From Pseudomonadales bacterium (GTDB lineage Bacteria > Pseudomonadota > Gammaproteobacteria > Pseudomonadales > Azotimanducaceae), in assembly GCA_022822135.1 (NCBI GenBank), contig JAJECH010000035.1, positions 1-39,964 of the forward strand: 39,964 nt of DNA, in the 5' to 3' direction. Under the pieces are notes generated by a model. That model did no database searches and was not told where the DNA came from. It saw only the letters and a list, made by a program, of their open reading frames with translations. Below, one piece after another: positions 16,552 through 25,225 of the stretch. Numbering within the stretch: position 1 is the first letter of the stretch; every line of letters begins with the position of its first letter. Position numbers and translations under genes: made by a program.

Positions 16552-17433
16552 TTAGGCGAAGATATGGTTTAGTGCCAGCATGTTCGGCGCGAAATAGAAA
16601 CTGCCGGTTACCGGCTTTGTGAACGTGAGCAACTGATCACGAACGTTGTCTTCGGTTTTACCAAGCATTGACTCGAGTATCCAGTTGAAGCGACGCAGTT
16701 CTGCGCTGAATGCAAGAAAGAATAGTCCTGCATCGGTCAGTCCGCCGGTCGGCGTACTTCGCCGGTAAATCTCAACCTCTGATCCTTCTCGTTCGATCTC
16801 GGTGCGACTCACGTGGCTGTCGGGTGGCATGTGTTCCTCGTCAAGCTCGATGCTACTTTTCTTGGTACGTCCAATGACGCGTTCCTGTTTTTCGATCGCC
16901 TGAGCATGGAATGCGGCCAGGTCGTGCAACCAGCGTTGCGTCATGACGTAGCTTCCTCCCTCGTGCGATCCGGAGTCTATCAAGGCGACTTCGAGTCTCT
17001 CATCGTCTTTGGGGTTTGAAGTACCGTCGATAAAACCGGTCAAGTCACGACTGTCGCGGAAGAGAAACCCGTGTTCTTCTTGTTTTAGTTGAGCAACAGA
17101 GTCCAACGCTTGAGTCCACGCCAAGCCACGGGCAAAAACTTCATCACGCTGGTTGCTTTGAATCCAGACGAATACATCGCCCTGGGTCGCAGGTGCAACC
17201 AGTTCGTCTCGACCGACGATCGCTTCAAAAGGCTTGAGTTCGGGCGGGACTAACCGATGATCGATTCCGTCGAGGACTTTGCCGCTGAATGCAAGTGTTT
17301 CGTGTACGCGCGAAACGGGTGTGGCTAATAGTTCAGCGCCAGGCAGAGCACCTGTGATTACGGGAGTCTCGAATTCAAGGTAGAGATGGTGAGCGTGACT
17401 CTCCTCGAAGATCGCGGCTTGATGATTCGTCAT
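16552..17433 (-). CDS. Dyp-type haem peroxidase
   Basis: This 293-residue dye-decolourising peroxidase is of the shorter YfeX-like class and lacks a Tat signal, so it is probably cytosolic. The hallmark G-x-x-D-G is Gly133-Phe-Ile-Asp136-Gly137, with Asp136 as catalytic acid. His207 in DSHVSRTE is the likely proximal haem ligand, and Arg224/Arg225 in EIYRRS the distal arginine. TGGLTDAGLFFLAF is a further family motif. It lies 38 nt upstream of gshB and 25 nt after the sulfatase stop on the same strand. No encapsulin-targeting extension or neighbouring shell gene is seen. Confidence 0.92.
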   Translation of the reverse strand: MTNHQAAIFEESHAHHLYLEFETPVITGALPGAELLATPVSRVHETLAFSGKVLDGIDHRLVPPELKPFEAIVGRDELVAPATQGDVFVWIQSNQRDEVFARGLAWTQALDSVAQLKQEEHGFLFRDSRDLTGFIDGTSNPKDDERLEVALIDSGSHEGGSYVMTQRWLHDLAAFHAQAIEKQERVIGRTKKSSIELDEEHMPPDSHVSRTEIEREGSEVEIYRRSTPTGGLTDAGLFFLAFSAELRRFNWILESMLGKTEDNVRDQLLTFTKPVTGSFYFAPNMLALNHIFA

Positions 17434-17458
17434 CTATGGTTAATTCAGACTTCGGAAA

Positions 17459-18868
17459 TTAAGTCGTGGCGGCGTACTTTTCCCAGAATGTTGAACCACG
17501 ACCGGTGAAGCCTGCTTCCCAATCGTCACGGTACGCGTGTAGCTGCTCCTGAAGTTCCTTGTAGATTCCACTTAACTCGTTTCGACCAATGAGATTGTGC
17601 TGTTCCCATGGATCCTGGGTTAGATCGAAGAGCTGAGTTTGCGGTTCCTTGTCCCGAACCCGGTATTCGATCAGCTTGTGCGTTCTGGATTTGACGGCAC
17701 GTTGCGTACTGATGTACGCGAAGTACATAAAGTCACGACCGAGGTTGGTCTCATCGTGCATCGCTGAAACGAGGCTCGAACCGTCAACCGAAGCGGGGCA
17801 ATCGATGTCTAGCAGTTCGCACAGCGTCGCATAGATGTCGAATAGATATACGTAGGCATCCGTGCGATGGTTCTTAGGAATCCCCGGACCCGCGAAAATC
17901 AACGGCACATGGACGCTATGTTCGTAGCAGTTCTGTTTGCCCATGAGACCATGTTGACCAACGGCTAACCCGTTGTCGCCCGCGAACACGATGATGGTAT
18001 CGTCGGTTAGCCCCTGCTCATCTAGCGCATCGAGAATCTTTCCGACTTCATGATCCAGATGCGTGATCATTGCGTAGTACTCGGCGTTGTGGCGGCGCAG
18101 CTCTTCGGGCGTACGCGGAAACTCCGCTAACAGCTCGTCACGAATGTGCAGCGAGCCATTGTCGAACGGGTGAGCGCCTAAACAGTTTGGCGGGAGTTCC
18201 TGCTCGTCGAATGGATACATCTCAAGGAACTGTTGTGGCATGGTGCGTGGATCGTGCGGTGCCAACAGAGCGACATAGGTAAAGAACGGTTGGTTGCCAT
18301 CGTGTTGCCGAATGTGGTCCGCTACGGCTTCGCACAGAATTTCGCTTGAATGGCATCCGGCATGGATGTGATCACAGTCGCGCCATGCGATGTTGTTGTT
18401 GCCAAACGACGTCGGCTCCGGAATGTAAGCCAGTTGTTTGTCGTATTTACCGCTAGAGTCGTAGTGGTAAGCGGGGACATTCCAGTGGTCCGCCATGCCG
18501 CCGAAGTAGATTTCGTCGCCATCATCGAAGGAACGATTGAACGCTTCACGTCCATTGTGCCATTTGCCGGCACCCCAAGTTTGATACCCTGCGTCTCGCA
18601 GCGTTTCGCCGAGCATGGTATGGTCGTGGGGAATACTGCTTCCAGAATCGTGTAGATGGAATAACGAGCGGCCCGTGTGCAACATGGCGCGGCTTGGCAT
18701 ACAGATCGCACCATGAGTACCGCACGGAATGTGTGCTTGAGTGAATGTCGTCCCGCGTTCGACTAATCGATCAATATTTGGCGTGTGAATCCGTTCGTTG
18801 CCAAGGCTGCGAATCGTGTCAAAACGTTGATCGTCTGTGAAAATCACGAGAACGTTTGGTTTACTCAT
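17459..18868 (-). CDS. Sulfatase (arylsulfatase/choline-sulfatase-like)
   Basis: This 469-residue type I sulfatase hydrolyses an organic sulfate ester. The formylglycine signature C-x-P-S-R is Cys56-Met-Pro-Ser-Arg60, the cysteine type matured by the formylglycine-generating enzyme or an anaerobic SME (neither found here). Metal-binding Asp12-Asp13 is in IFTDDQR, and the second metal site is in FAGDNGLAVGQHGLMGKQN. No signal peptide is visible, so it is probably cytosolic and acts on an imported small sulfated compound. The PhyH gene ends 3 nt upstream, implying one operon. The substrate is unknown. Confidence 0.92.
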   Translation of the reverse strand: MSKPNVLVIFTDDQRFDTIRSLGNERIHTPNIDRLVERGTTFTQAHIPCGTHGAICMPSRAMLHTGRSLFHLHDSGSSIPHDHTMLGETLRDAGYQTWGAGKWHNGREAFNRSFDDGDEIYFGGMADHWNVPAYHYDSSGKYDKQLAYIPEPTSFGNNNIAWRDCDHIHAGCHSSEILCEAVADHIRQHDGNQPFFTYVALLAPHDPRTMPQQFLEMYPFDEQELPPNCLGAHPFDNGSLHIRDELLAEFPRTPEELRRHNAEYYAMITHLDHEVGKILDALDEQGLTDDTIIVFAGDNGLAVGQHGLMGKQNCYEHSVHVPLIFAGPGIPKNHRTDAYVYLFDIYATLCELLDIDCPASVDGSSLVSAMHDETNLGRDFMYFAYISTQRAVKSRTHKLIEYRVRDKEPQTQLFDLTQDPWEQHNLIGRNELSGIYKELQEQLHAYRDDWEAGFTGRGSTFWEKYAATT

Positions 18869-18871
18869 GTG

Positions 18872-20038
18872 CTAGTACCCGCTTGTTGTTGCCGTCTTGA
18901 CTTTTTCCGTCAATTCACGATCCGGCGTGATGGCGTATTCGCCACCAGGTCCGATGAACTGATGAACCATGAGGTTCTGGATCTCTTGCTTCTCTCGCTG
19001 GTTCAGCTCTTCGTAGACAGGAGATTCGAGAAGCCGTTTATACGCGCGACTCGTGTCGTTCTTGGGGAATATGTACATCGGCGTGATCGCTTGAAGCATG
19101 GCGGCGCGCTTTTTGGTCGTTTGATTTACACCTGCGCGATGCCAGGTTCGTGAGTCATAAAGAATGATGCTGCCACCAGGCGCGTCAACCACGTCTGCCT
19201 CGGGTCCGTTGTAAGGTAACCCGTGTTCGGCTCGATAACCTGGCTTAGCATGTGCTGTGGCATCTCCCCATTCTTTAGGCGGCGGTCGATCAAGGGCGTG
19301 CGAACCGAGTTTGAATGCCGTCGCGCCACATTCTCGCGTAAATGGCGAAACGCAGACGTTGCGTTGGACGCCGAGCACGGTTTCACCGGAAGGTGTCGGG
19401 ACTAAACCACGTGCAGGGACGCCCCAGTGATACGGAAAGTCGGAGTGCCAACCTTGCACATTACGCTTCCCGTCGTCCTGACCTAGTACCGCAAATCCGG
19501 GCACATGGGACAGACGGATGTCATCTGTTTGCATGTATTGTCGAATAACCCACAGCGACAGCGGTTCAGCTACAGTTCGCGCGACCGCAGTGTTTTGACA
19601 AATCGCTGGTTGGGATCGATCGACTTCAAGGTGCGAAAAACGGTCGGTCCCCGCTGTACGCTCAAGTTCTTGCAATGTTTCGTCGTCAATGATTTGGGTC
19701 AGACAAACCCAACCTTGCTTGCGAATCGTTGCGAGATACTCTGATGGGAGTTCGGCGGGTCCGTGGGCGACGCGGAAAGTTTGTGCTTCGCCGTTGATCG
19801 ACACGGAAAACGCGGTTTCATCCTCTTGGCCGACGGTGTTCAGGTGGTAGCCAGTCGAGACGTGCTTGAAGCCGCCGTCTCCTGAACGGTCCCATATCGC
19901 TGAATCGTTGGTTTCCGATGAAAATGAAAATCCAGTTTCAGCATCGTGACTCAAGTAGGAACCGTTGTCAGCGACTAAATACGAGTAGAAGTGCGTGGGA
20001 ATCGGCACTTTATGAATGGTTTCGAGCTGCTGAGTCAT
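18872..20038 (-). CDS. PhyH-family dioxygenase with an N-terminal beta-rich domain
   Basis: This 388-residue protein starts at the ATG at 20038; a TTG 66 nt further upstream is the alternative. The catalytic PhyH domain spans about 98-350, with His198-x-Asp200 and His300 (TWHRAG) as iron ligands and Lys310/Arg311 as possible 2-oxoglutarate anchors. Residues 1-95 are not part of a usual PhyH protein. They are beta-rich with repeated turns (YLSHDAETGFSFSSE, IWDRSGDGGFKHVSTGYHL) that recall one or two lobes of a beta-trefoil, so a ligand-binding appendage is possible. It shares an operon with the sulfatase, suggesting a sulfated substrate or product. Confidence 0.85.
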   Translation of the reverse strand: MTQQLETIHKVPIPTHFYSYLVADNGSYLSHDAETGFSFSSETNDSAIWDRSGDGGFKHVSTGYHLNTVGQEDETAFSVSINGEAQTFRVAHGPAELPSEYLATIRKQGWVCLTQIIDDETLQELERTAGTDRFSHLEVDRSQPAICQNTAVARTVAEPLSLWVIRQYMQTDDIRLSHVPGFAVLGQDDGKRNVQGWHSDFPYHWGVPARGLVPTPSGETVLGVQRNVCVSPFTRECGATAFKLGSHALDRPPPKEWGDATAHAKPGYRAEHGLPYNGPEADVVDAPGGSIILYDSRTWHRAGVNQTTKKRAAMLQAITPMYIFPKNDTSRAYKRLLESPVYEELNQREKQEIQNLMVHQFIGPGGEYAITPDRELTEKVKTATTSGY

Positions 20039-20154
20039 TTTTAGATGGGGAGGATGAGTTTTGAAGCTAACTTTGGTCGGGTGCAAGCATAAAGGATGGG
20101 TCAAATTACGAGTGGGTGGAAAATACTTGATCGTGTCCGATGAACCACTATTGG

Positions 20155-20183
20155 TTTACACAAATACATATTATTTATAAAAT
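20155..20183 (+). promoter_or_regulatory. Sigma-70 promoter of the XRE/ImmA-IrrE gene
   Basis: TTTACA at 20155-20160 and TAAAAT at 20178-20183 are separated by 17 nt, close to TTGACA/TATAAT with ideal spacing, in a conspicuously AT-rich stretch. Transcription would start near 20190, within the palindrome at 20184-20195 and about 28 nt before the ATG at 20218. Confidence 0.6.
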
Positions 20184-20195
20184 CTCAACCTTGAG
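20184..20195. promoter_or_regulatory. Candidate XRE operator palindrome
   Basis: CTCAA-CC-TTGAG is a perfect 5+5 inverted repeat immediately downstream of the -10 element and over the predicted transcription start. XRE-domain regulators commonly repress their own operon through such short palindromes. Binding by the protein encoded at 20218 is inferred. Confidence 0.45.
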
Positions 20196-20217
20196 TTGAT
20201 AAAAAGATTACTTTAGT

Positions 20218-21297
20218 ATGTTTGCACAACGACTTCGTCTTGCTCGGAAACGCGCAGGCTTTTCGATGCGTGCACTTTCGGAACGATTAAACCACCAAGT
20301 TTCAGCTCAAGCGATTAGCAAATACGAGGCTGGCAAGATGCTACCTTCGTCTTCTGTCTTGGTCGAATTGGCTAGAGCGCTCGACGTTTCGTTGGATTTT
20401 CTTATGAGTTCCCAAGTCGAGGCGATCGAAGGGTTGGAGTTTAGACGACACCCGGTGGTGCCTTCCGTTCGAGACCGTGCGCGTGTTGAGGCGATTCTGA
20501 TAGACAATCTGGAATGCTATCTTGCCGTTGAACAGATTCTCGACCTTTTGCCTGGAACTGAATGGGCGGAGTGGCGACGTCATGACAGCGTGGCTAATGA
20601 ATCGGAAATAGACGACAGAGCAGATCTGCTGCGTGAGCATTGGGAACTCGGAACGGACCCCATTCCGAGTATCTGCGAATTGATCGAGGATAAAGGTATC
20701 AAGGTTGTCGAGTGTGATCTACCTGAGGGCATCAACGGGCTGGCTTGTAACGTTGTACGAAGCGGTAAGCACATCGCCGACGCAGTTGTAGTTTCTAGTC
20801 AAGTCAATGTGGAGCGGAAACGCTTCACGCTCGCTCATGAACTTGCTCACCACATGATCCGATCAGTCTCAAATCCCGAAATTCAATTAGAGGCGGCTAT
20901 GAATCGTTTCGCGGGGGCGTTTTTGATGCCGCGTCAGCATCTGATCGCGGAAGCCGGAGTGCACCGAAATCGAATGACTTACTACGAAATCGTTCGACTC
21001 AAGCATGCCTACGGTGTTTCCGCGGCAGCGTTGCTTGTACGACTTGGTCAACTCGGGATTTTGCGCCCCGCCGTCGTCCGCCGTGCGTTCCTCACGTATG
21101 CCCGGTCGTGGCGCACCGAAGAACCGTCGCCCATCAAAGATAACTCCGGCTTCGCCACGTTTGAAAAACCTCGTCGGTTCGAAAGCTTGGTTTTTCGTGC
21201 ATTGGGGGAGGAACTGATATCGCCGTTCCGTGCAGCAGAACTCCTTGAGAAACCATTGGAATACGTGGAGTGGCAAATCCATGGGCCTATGGAATAG
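20218..21297 (+). CDS. XRE-family regulator fused to ImmA/IrrE metallopeptidase
   Basis: This 359-residue protein has an N-terminal XRE/Cro helix-turn-helix (about 3-64, SAQAISKYEAGKMLPSSSVL being the recognition-helix region) followed by an ImmA/IrrE (COG2856) zinc peptidase domain. The zinc motif is His207-Glu208-x-x-His211 in FTLAHELAHH, with Glu225 in LEAAMNRFAGAFLMP as the likely third ligand. Proteins of this layout repress their operon and in some systems cleave a partner regulator on a signal. The gene overlaps the downstream PIN gene by one base (TAGTG), which fits a toxin-antitoxin-like pair. Promoter and operator candidates lie upstream. No clear ribosome binding site is seen. Confidence 0.88.
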   Translation: MFAQRLRLARKRAGFSMRALSERLNHQVSAQAISKYEAGKMLPSSSVLVELARALDVSLDFLMSSQVEAIEGLEFRRHPVVPSVRDRARVEAILIDNLECYLAVEQILDLLPGTEWAEWRRHDSVANESEIDDRADLLREHWELGTDPIPSICELIEDKGIKVVECDLPEGINGLACNVVRSGKHIADAVVVSSQVNVERKRFTLAHELAHHMIRSVSNPEIQLEAAMNRFAGAFLMPRQHLIAEAGVHRNRMTYYEIVRLKHAYGVSAAALLVRLGQLGILRPAVVRRAFLTYARSWRTEEPSPIKDNSGFATFEKPRRFESLVFRALGEELISPFRAAELLEKPLEYVEWQIHGPME

Positions 21298-21794
21298 TGT
21301 CGGAGACTATCGTCAACGACGCCTCTTGCTTGATCGTTATTCGCAAAGGTGATTTATTAACCACTTTCGTAAAGCTCCCTTACCAGCTGATCGTTCCTTT
21401 GCCAGTGCGCAAGGACGAGATTCTCGATTTTTCGGACAACCAATGGCGAACGATGGAATCCGCAGGATTGATCACTTATGACCTTACTCCTGATGAAGTC
21501 GGCCGTGCACTTGATCTCAAAAATGAACATCCAGCTTTATCTGCGAACGATTGCTTCTGCCATGTGACCGCTGAGAGCCTCACCGGCATTCTGCTGACGG
21601 GTGATGCTCTGCTCCGCAAAGTTGCCAGCCAAAGTGGACTTGAGGTACACAGTATCCTCTGGGTTATTGACGAGTTAATCGCTGCTGGTGCGTGCGCTAC
21701 GTGTGTACTCAAACACGCCTTACGAGCTTGGCAAAGTGATGACAGTGTATATCTACCTGAAGCAGAGATCACAAGACGCTTGGCACGAATGTGA
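21297..21794 (+). CDS. PIN-domain ribonuclease-like protein, probable toxin partner
   Basis: This 165-residue protein fits a PIN-fold nuclease. Candidate acidic active-site residues are Asp8 (TIVNDASCLI), Glu41 (VRKDEIL), Asp85 (LSANDCFCHVTAE) and Asp103 (LLTGDALLRKVA). I choose the GTG at 21297, which overlaps the XRE stop by one base and places Asp8 where PIN domains have it. An upstream GTG at 21270 would add 9 residues inside the XRE gene. PIN toxins usually cleave tRNA or mRNA and are neutralised by a co-encoded antitoxin; here the XRE/ImmA-IrrE protein would have that role. The C-terminal ~35 residues are unassigned. Confidence 0.75.
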   Translation: MSETIVNDASCLIVIRKGDLLTTFVKLPYQLIVPLPVRKDEILDFSDNQWRTMESAGLITYDLTPDEVGRALDLKNEHPALSANDCFCHVTAESLTGILLTGDALLRKVASQSGLEVHSILWVIDELIAAGACATCVLKHALRAWQSDDSVYLPEAEITRRLARM

Positions 21795-21880
21795 AACCAA
21801 GCTCCAACGCTTTGGATTTCTTTTAACGATCGCTAGTCCGATAATTGCCCACTTTTGATTCGTTCACACGAGCAACTACG

Positions 21881-23053
21881 ATGTCAATAGAGCAGTTTCG
21901 AACAGAAGCTAGGAATTGGTTACGTGAGAACTGTCCAGAGAGTTTGCGTACCTCGGGCAGCTACACAGCAGGCGGACGAAAGGAAAAGTACGCTAATCCG
22001 GATACCAAGATTTGGCTTGATCGAATGGCGTCTCGTGGTTGGACGGCGCCTACATGGCCGATCGAGTACAGCGGCGGAGGGTTGTCGCCCGACGAGCTCA
22101 AGGTCCTTGAGGACGAAATGAGCCGTATTAATGCTCCAGCACCTCTAGGTGGTCACGGATTAACGATGATCGGCCCGGCGATCTTGGAGTTTGGTACGCC
22201 AGACCAGTGTATGGAACACTTGCCGCCTATCGTTCGTGGGGAGATTCGATGGTGTCAAGGCTACAGTGAACCCGGCGCGGGTTCTGACCTAGCCAGTCTG
22301 CAGTGTCGGGCGGACGAAGACGGCGACGACTACATCATTAATGGTTCAAAAATCTGGACTTCTGGCGCGAATGAGGCGGATTGGATTTTCTGTCTAGTGC
22401 GCACGGACTTCAACGCGTCGAAACACCAAGGGATCTCTTTTGTCGTTTTAGATATGGAAACACCTGGTGTTACCGTGTCGCCCATTGAACTGATTAGCGG
22501 TTCTTCGGAGTTTTGCCAAACGTTCTTTGACAACGTGCGTGTTCCGAAACGACAGCGTATCGGTAACCCTGGCGAAGGTTGGACGGTAGGTAAGCGCTTG
22601 TTGCAATACGAGCGGAGTTCTATCGGTGGCCGTGGCGGTACGCGCCAAAAAACAAGAACGATCGATGAAATCGCGAAAGACTATTGCGGCGCCAGCAACG
22701 GCAAGATCGCAAGGGCGGACATTCGAGATCGCATCGTTCATCAAAACATTGATGATGCTGCGTATCAGATGACAATTCGAAGATCGTTTGAAGAAGCCGC
22801 TAGTAACGCCGCACCGAGTTTTCTGTCTTCGTTCTTCAAGTACTACGGGACGGAACAGAACATGCGTCGGCAAGACTTGATGATGGACATCTTGGGTTCC
22901 AACGGTCTAGGTTGGTCAGGCGAAGGATTCTCTGGATTTGAACGAGGTTCAACGCGAGGTTGGTTACGTTCGAAAGCGAATTCGATCGAAGGCGGAACGT
23001 CTGAAGTTCAGCTCAACATCATCGCAAAACGCGTACTCGGATTACCGGATTAG
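21881..23053 (+). CDS. Acyl-CoA dehydrogenase family protein
   Basis: This 390-residue FAD-dependent acyl-CoA dehydrogenase starts at the ATG at 21881; a TTG at 21845 would add 12 poorly conserved residues. The flavin-domain signature WCQGYSEPGAGSDLASLQ is clear, as are INGSKIWTSGA and the C-terminal IEGGTSEVQLNIIAKRVLGLPD. The Glu of that last motif is the likely catalytic base. This signature is typical of the subgroup that includes the large subunit of pimeloyl-CoA-dehydrogenase-like enzymes, which often pair with a second subunit; no partner is adjacent. It lies 86 nt after the PIN gene, probably with its own promoter. The substrate is unknown. Confidence 0.9.
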   Translation: MSIEQFRTEARNWLRENCPESLRTSGSYTAGGRKEKYANPDTKIWLDRMASRGWTAPTWPIEYSGGGLSPDELKVLEDEMSRINAPAPLGGHGLTMIGPAILEFGTPDQCMEHLPPIVRGEIRWCQGYSEPGAGSDLASLQCRADEDGDDYIINGSKIWTSGANEADWIFCLVRTDFNASKHQGISFVVLDMETPGVTVSPIELISGSSEFCQTFFDNVRVPKRQRIGNPGEGWTVGKRLLQYERSSIGGRGGTRQKTRTIDEIAKDYCGASNGKIARADIRDRIVHQNIDDAAYQMTIRRSFEEAASNAAPSFLSSFFKYYGTEQNMRRQDLMMDILGSNGLGWSGEGFSGFERGSTRGWLRSKANSIEGGTSEVQLNIIAKRVLGLPD

Positions 23054-23073
23054 AAGCGGTTTTAACGCTTTTT
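23054..23073 (+). terminator. Weak intrinsic terminator after the acyl-CoA dehydrogenase gene
   Basis: AAGCG (23054-23058) and CGCTT (23066-23070) form a short stem with a 7-nt loop and run directly into TTT, so five T follow CGC. It starts right after the stop codon, in the 57-nt gap between convergent genes. The stem is short, so termination efficiency is doubtful. Confidence 0.4.
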
Positions 23074-23110
23074 CGGTTTGCGAGCGGTAGCTTAGGGTCG
23101 CACCCGCGTT

Positions 23111-24469
23111 CTATTTAGAGTTCGCCGCTCTCGGCACCGGGATGTTGAACTCCAATAAGGTAGTCACCATGTTGGGTTTGGCGATACGAATTCGGTCGTT
23201 GTTCAGCAACATGGAAAAGACGAACCCGATACTCAGGACTAAGACACCAATCAAAAAGCAATAAATCACCACTTTGTTGGGGTAGCTGTCTTTGAGATAC
23301 CCAACGTATAGTGGTCCTAGTACGCCGGCCATGGCCCAAGCGGTCAAGATGAAACCGTAGATCGAAGACATTTTCTTGGTTCCGAATACGTCAGATATGA
23401 ACGACGGAATAACGGCGAATCCACCGCCAAAACATAGAAGGACGTAGCACAACAAAATTGAGAAGAGCCACGGGTCGCGTTCGGTCATCAACATCCCGAA
23501 CACCACCATTTGCGTGGCTAACAGAATTCGAAAAACACGTACACGGCCGATGTAATCCGATAGCAAGCCCCAGAATAGCCGTCCAACTCCGTTACACACA
23601 GAGGACACGGCGATTAGAGTAGCACCGTAGGATGCTAGGACTTTTGGTTCGATGGTGGGGTCAGTGAGCTTCCAAATGTCTTGCAATAGCGGGGACTGGA
23701 AGCTGATCACCGTAATCCCGGCGACGATGTTCACGAAAAAGATCACCCACATGACCAAGAACTCGCGGGACTTCACACAGCTCTTGACATAAAGAGGATC
23801 ATCTTCCTCGGTAAACAGCGCAGGAGCGGCTTGCTCCATGGCTGTCTTCTCGATGGGCGGTGGATTAACGACCAACAGGCTGGCGGGAATCGTTATTACC
23901 CCGAATATGACGCCAAGCCACATGAATACGTTCGTCAAATCCTCTTGAGTGTAAACGAGTAAGAACGGCGCGAGCAATTTGCTCAGGAGTAGAGCGCCAA
24001 CACCGAATCCCATCATGACGATGCCAGTCGCGAGCCCTTTATGTTCAGGAAACCAGTTGGCAACGGTCGCGACCGGTGTCACATAACCCATACCGAGGCC
24101 AATGCCCCCGATGACACTGTAACCTAGGTAGAACAAGGCGAGGGAGTTTTGTGATAGGGCAAAAGCGGCGACGAGATAGCCGATGCTGAACATCACGCTT
24201 CCCAAAAATGCGAGTCGACGCGGTCCGAGTTTAGGAAGTTGCACGCCCGCCCAAGCGGCCGAGACGCCGAGCGAGAAAATGGCGAACCCGAACGCCATAG
24301 CGGTATCGGTAAACGTCCAACCAAACTGTCGCACCAACAACACCTGGAAGAAACTCCACGCATACACCGTGCCGAAACACAAATGCAGGACCGTGCAGAC
24401 GCCCGCGATCATCACTCGCGGCACCGGGAACGGAATGCCGCTGATCTGCACGAGACTTAAGCCAGCCAT
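23111..24469 (-). CDS. MFS transporter of the OFA (oxalate/formate antiporter-like) group
   Basis: This 452-residue major facilitator has about twelve hydrophobic helices. The N-terminal half (LHLCFGTVYAWSFF then FGWTFTDTAMAF) and GIGLGMGYVTPVATVANWFPEHKGLATG are characteristic of the OFA subfamily, which moves small carboxylates such as oxalate, formate or pyruvate-like anions. A central loop around 205-225 separates the two six-helix bundles. It is the last gene of a three-gene minus-strand operon: its ATG is 3 nt from the stop of the HAMP membrane protein, itself coupled to a solute-binding protein. The transported substrate is not known. Confidence 0.88.
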   Translation of the reverse strand: MAGLSLVQISGIPFPVPRVMIAGVCTVLHLCFGTVYAWSFFQVLLVRQFGWTFTDTAMAFGFAIFSLGVSAAWAGVQLPKLGPRRLAFLGSVMFSIGYLVAAFALSQNSLALFYLGYSVIGGIGLGMGYVTPVATVANWFPEHKGLATGIVMMGFGVGALLLSKLLAPFLLVYTQEDLTNVFMWLGVIFGVITIPASLLVVNPPPIEKTAMEQAAPALFTEEDDPLYVKSCVKSREFLVMWVIFFVNIVAGITVISFQSPLLQDIWKLTDPTIEPKVLASYGATLIAVSSVCNGVGRLFWGLLSDYIGRVRVFRILLATQMVVFGMLMTERDPWLFSILLCYVLLCFGGGFAVIPSFISDVFGTKKMSSIYGFILTAWAMAGVLGPLYVGYLKDSYPNKVVIYCFLIGVLVLSIGFVFSMLLNNDRIRIAKPNMVTTLLEFNIPVPRAANSK

Positions 24470-24472
24470 TGC

Positions 24473-25225
24473 CTAATCGTTCTCTTTGACGTTTGAGTTG
24501 TTCTGGAGCTTGTCCGGATCGGACACCGTCGAGAAGTACTGGAACAACCGAGCTAAATGACCCACTTCATCGTTTCTTGTCAGAATTCGTTCAGTAGATG
24601 ATTCACTCTCTTCCGCCTTTTCGCTTTTTGCAAGTGTGACCGCGTAATCGAGTAGGGAGTTAATCGGTTTCGCAGCGAAACTGACGAACCAGATCGAGGC
24701 GAAGATGCCCACGAAAAAGATGATCGCGATCAGATAGATTTGGTTCCCTATGGCTTGTTGGATCGCTAACGCGACGTGACTGACATCCATCCCGATGTGC
24801 ACGCTGCCAACGTGACCGGCCAGGATGTAGCTACTTACTTCGACGAAGTCTCCCATTCCGGCAAGATTGCGAGTCACGGTCTCGCCGACTCTGCGCTCGC
24901 CTTCGAGTATTTCCTCGGGAATGCCGGGCACGAACGTGTGCGCAAGGTACTCGTCCGCATCGTTCACGATGTAGATATAGCTGATTCCTTGAATCTCGAC
25001 GAATTGATCGATCAACGACTGCAGCGAGGATAAGTCCCGATTGAGGATGATGTCGACACTTGCATCCGCAATGGTCTTGGCAATATCGCGACTGTTCTCT
25101 TCATACTCAGACGTCAGATGTAAATCGACGGAGTAGATGCTCACTACGGAGGTGGATACACCAATGAGGAGAAACAGGAAAAAGATCCCAAACATCGTGC
25201 GTTGGAACAGCCGAGTGATCTTCAT
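24473..25225 (-). CDS. HAMP-domain membrane sensor without an output domain
   Basis: This 250-residue protein has two transmembrane helices (about 11-33 and 162-184) flanking a periplasmic domain of ~125 residues with a Cache/PAS-like pattern (ISYIYIVNDADEYLAHTF and GHVGSVHIGMDVS). A HAMP domain follows at about 185-235, with the conserved Pro187 and Glu220. It then stops after ~15 polar residues: there is no kinase, cyclase, GGDEF or methyl-accepting domain. The ATG overlaps the stop of the solute-binding-protein gene (ATGA, 25222-25225) and the MFS gene follows after 3 nt. It may transmit the state of the binding protein to the transporter or a separate kinase (inference). Confidence 0.75.
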   Translation of the reverse strand: MKITRLFQRTMFGIFFLFLLIGVSTSVVSIYSVDLHLTSEYEENSRDIAKTIADASVDIILNRDLSSLQSLIDQFVEIQGISYIYIVNDADEYLAHTFVPGIPEEILEGERRVGETVTRNLAGMGDFVEVSSYILAGHVGSVHIGMDVSHVALAIQQAIGNQIYLIAIIFFVGIFASIWFVSFAAKPINSLLDYAVTLAKSEKAEESESSTERILTRNDEVGHLARLFQYFSTVSDPDKLQNNSNVKEND

